Below are positions 5,494-6,166 of a stretch of DNA of 6,166 bases, piece after piece (the first letter of the stretch is position 1; the number at the start of each line of letters is the position of its first letter). The stretch covers positions 1-6,166 of the forward strand of contig JACQMB010000074.1 of assembly GCA_016203765.1 (NCBI GenBank), read 5' to 3'. The DNA is from Deltaproteobacteria bacterium. GTDB lineage: Bacteria; UBA10199; SPLOWO2-01-44-7. The notes under the pieces were generated by a model, which did no database searches, was not told the DNA's origin, and saw nothing but the letters and a program-made list of their open reading frames with translations. The position numbers and the translations under genes are program-made.

Positions 5494-5509
5494 AGTACTA
5501 TAATACTAT
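5492..5509. promoter_or_regulatory. Candidate operator: inverted/direct repeats over the MNT start and -10
   Basis: ATAGTA (5492-5497) and TACTAT (5504-5509) form an inverted repeat around CTATAA. TACTAT also occurs as a direct repeat at 5496-5501 and 5504-5509. Short paired sites overlapping the -10 and the start codon are what a ribbon-helix-helix antitoxin would bind to repress its own operon. Binding is inferred. Confidence 0.42.
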
Positions 5510-5532
5510 TTCATTACAACTGCCCCCGTCAA
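5503..5532 (-). promoter_or_regulatory. Putative promoter of the MNT-HEPN operon
   Basis: The minus strand carries TTGACG (5527-5532) as a -35 element, an 18-bp spacer, and TAGTAT (5503-5508) as a -10 element. Transcription would begin about 3 nt before ATG 5493, giving an almost leaderless mRNA, which fits the absence of a Shine-Dalgarno. The -10 matches the consensus at only 4 of 6 bases. Confidence 0.42.
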
Positions 5533-5550
5533 GCTCCATTTTGCAAACGG

Positions 5551-6166
5551 TTAGAAACCGACGCTGAAACCGACCCGGATGGGCAGCCCGATCACGGAGG
5601 TCCTTTTGTTGCCGGAAAGGTTGTTGCCGAAATAGAGGGTGTATTTGACGGGAACCGCCAGGCCGATGGCCACGTTCGGTTTGGCCTGTTTGACGAAATA
5701 TTGAAAGCCGGGGCCGAAATTCAAATTGATTCCGGTGGCGCCGGTGTTGTTGCTGACGGCACCCTCCGTCGTAAAGTTTAGGCCGGTGCCGCCGATCCAG
5801 TAGAAGTCGATCCCTCCTTCAGTTTCAAGGATGTGATAGATCGCGTTGGCGTCGATGCCGATTTGGTGGATAAACTCGTTCCGGTTGAGCCGCTGACGGT
5901 CAAGACTGAAAGGGACCTCGAACCCCCAGCGGCTTTGGCAAAAATCGTGGCCGACCCTCAGGTGGGTTCCCCAGCGGGTACTCCAATTGATCCGGGGCGA
6001 GGTCCCGCCCGCCGCCACCAACTGGTGATCGGGCGAAAATTGGATCAGCTGGGTGTAGCCCAGCCCCGCATAGGTCCCCTCGTGGCCGCAGGCGTGGGCG
6101 GGACTGTGAACCGTGGACCATGGACCGTGGACCAGCAACAAGGCAAAAACGAGGAAGAGCCAAAAG
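5551..6166 (-). CDS. Outer-membrane beta-barrel protein, 5' end cut by window
   Basis: About 204 residues are visible, and the frame is open to the window edge, so the start codon lies outside. The first visible residues FWLFLVFALLLVHG form a signal-peptide hydrophobic core, with a plausible signal peptidase I site at SPAHA before CGHEGTYAGLGYTQ. The mature part alternates polar and hydrophobic residues with many Gly and aromatic residues (GTHLRVGHDF, GLNFTTEG, GPGFQYFV, AIGLAVPVKYTLYF). It ends in GFSVGF with a C-terminal Phe, the classic signal recognised by the BAM complex. A specific porin family is not recognised. Four residues after the visible hydrophobic core, the coding sequence runs through a 7-bp tandem repeat. 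The MNT gene starts 57 bp downstream on the same strand and probably has its own promoter. Confidence 0.75.
   Translation of the reverse strand, partial: FWLFLVFALLLVHGPWSTVHSPAHACGHEGTYAGLGYTQLIQFSPDHQLVAAGGTSPRINWSTRWGTHLRVGHDFCQSRWGFEVPFSLDRQRLNRNEFIHQIGIDANAIYHILETEGGIDFYWIGGTGLNFTTEGAVSNNTGATGINLNFGPGFQYFVKQAKPNVAIGLAVPVKYTLYFGNNLSGNKRTSVIGLPIRVGFSVGF
6098..6132 (-). repeat. 7-bp tandem repeat within the signal-peptide coding region
   Basis: Units on the plus strand are GCGGGAC, TGTGAAC, CGTGGAC, CATGGAC and CGTGGAC, with the last three nearly identical. The 10-mer CCGTGGACCA recurs exactly at a 14-bp spacing (6111-6120 and 6125-6134). Translated on the minus strand it gives the heptapeptide pair VHGPWST/VHSPAHA. 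Gain or loss of one unit would shift the frame. Confidence 0.65.

Overview
The window reads as chromosomal DNA of a Gram-negative bacterium of moderate-to-high GC. An outer-membrane beta-barrel protein at the right edge supports this. A dispersed repeat of the type common in deltaproteobacterial and many uncultivated genomes lies at the end of serA. I cannot name a genus. The only RNA-type element found is one weak terminator candidate; no tRNA, rRNA, CRISPR array or recognisable transposase is present.

Left part (1-3297, + strand): four tightly packed genes that look like one operon for nitrogen assimilation and serine synthesis. These are the C-terminal part of a glutamate dehydrogenase, a class V PLP aminotransferase, a short-form D-3-phosphoglycerate dehydrogenase (SerA) and a small ParB/Srx-fold protein whose motifs match the free-serine kinase family (SerK/SbnI). 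The inferred logic is that GDH makes glutamate, SerA oxidises 3-phosphoglycerate, and the aminotransferase uses glutamate to make O-phosphoserine. The SerK-like enzyme would then interconvert phosphoserine and serine. No classical phosphoserine phosphatase (SerB) is present in the window.

Middle (3296-4510): a perfect 25-bp inverted repeat overlaps the serK stop codon. It is followed by a 334-residue protein of unknown function (weakly HEPN/AbiU2-like) with different glycine codon choice from serA, and then about 150 bp of non-coding DNA. A 10-bp copy of the outer end of the palindrome recurs just before the next gene's stop codon. The whole block therefore looks like an inserted module between two convergent genes.

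Right part (4515-5493, - strand): an MNT-HEPN type toxin-antitoxin-like pair. The nucleotidyltransferase carries an N-terminal ribbon-helix-helix-like domain and overlaps the HEPN gene by 14 nt. Short repeats overlap its putative promoter, which suggests autoregulation. Upstream of it (5551 to the window edge, - strand) is an outer-membrane beta-barrel gene whose signal-peptide region contains a 7-bp tandem repeat.
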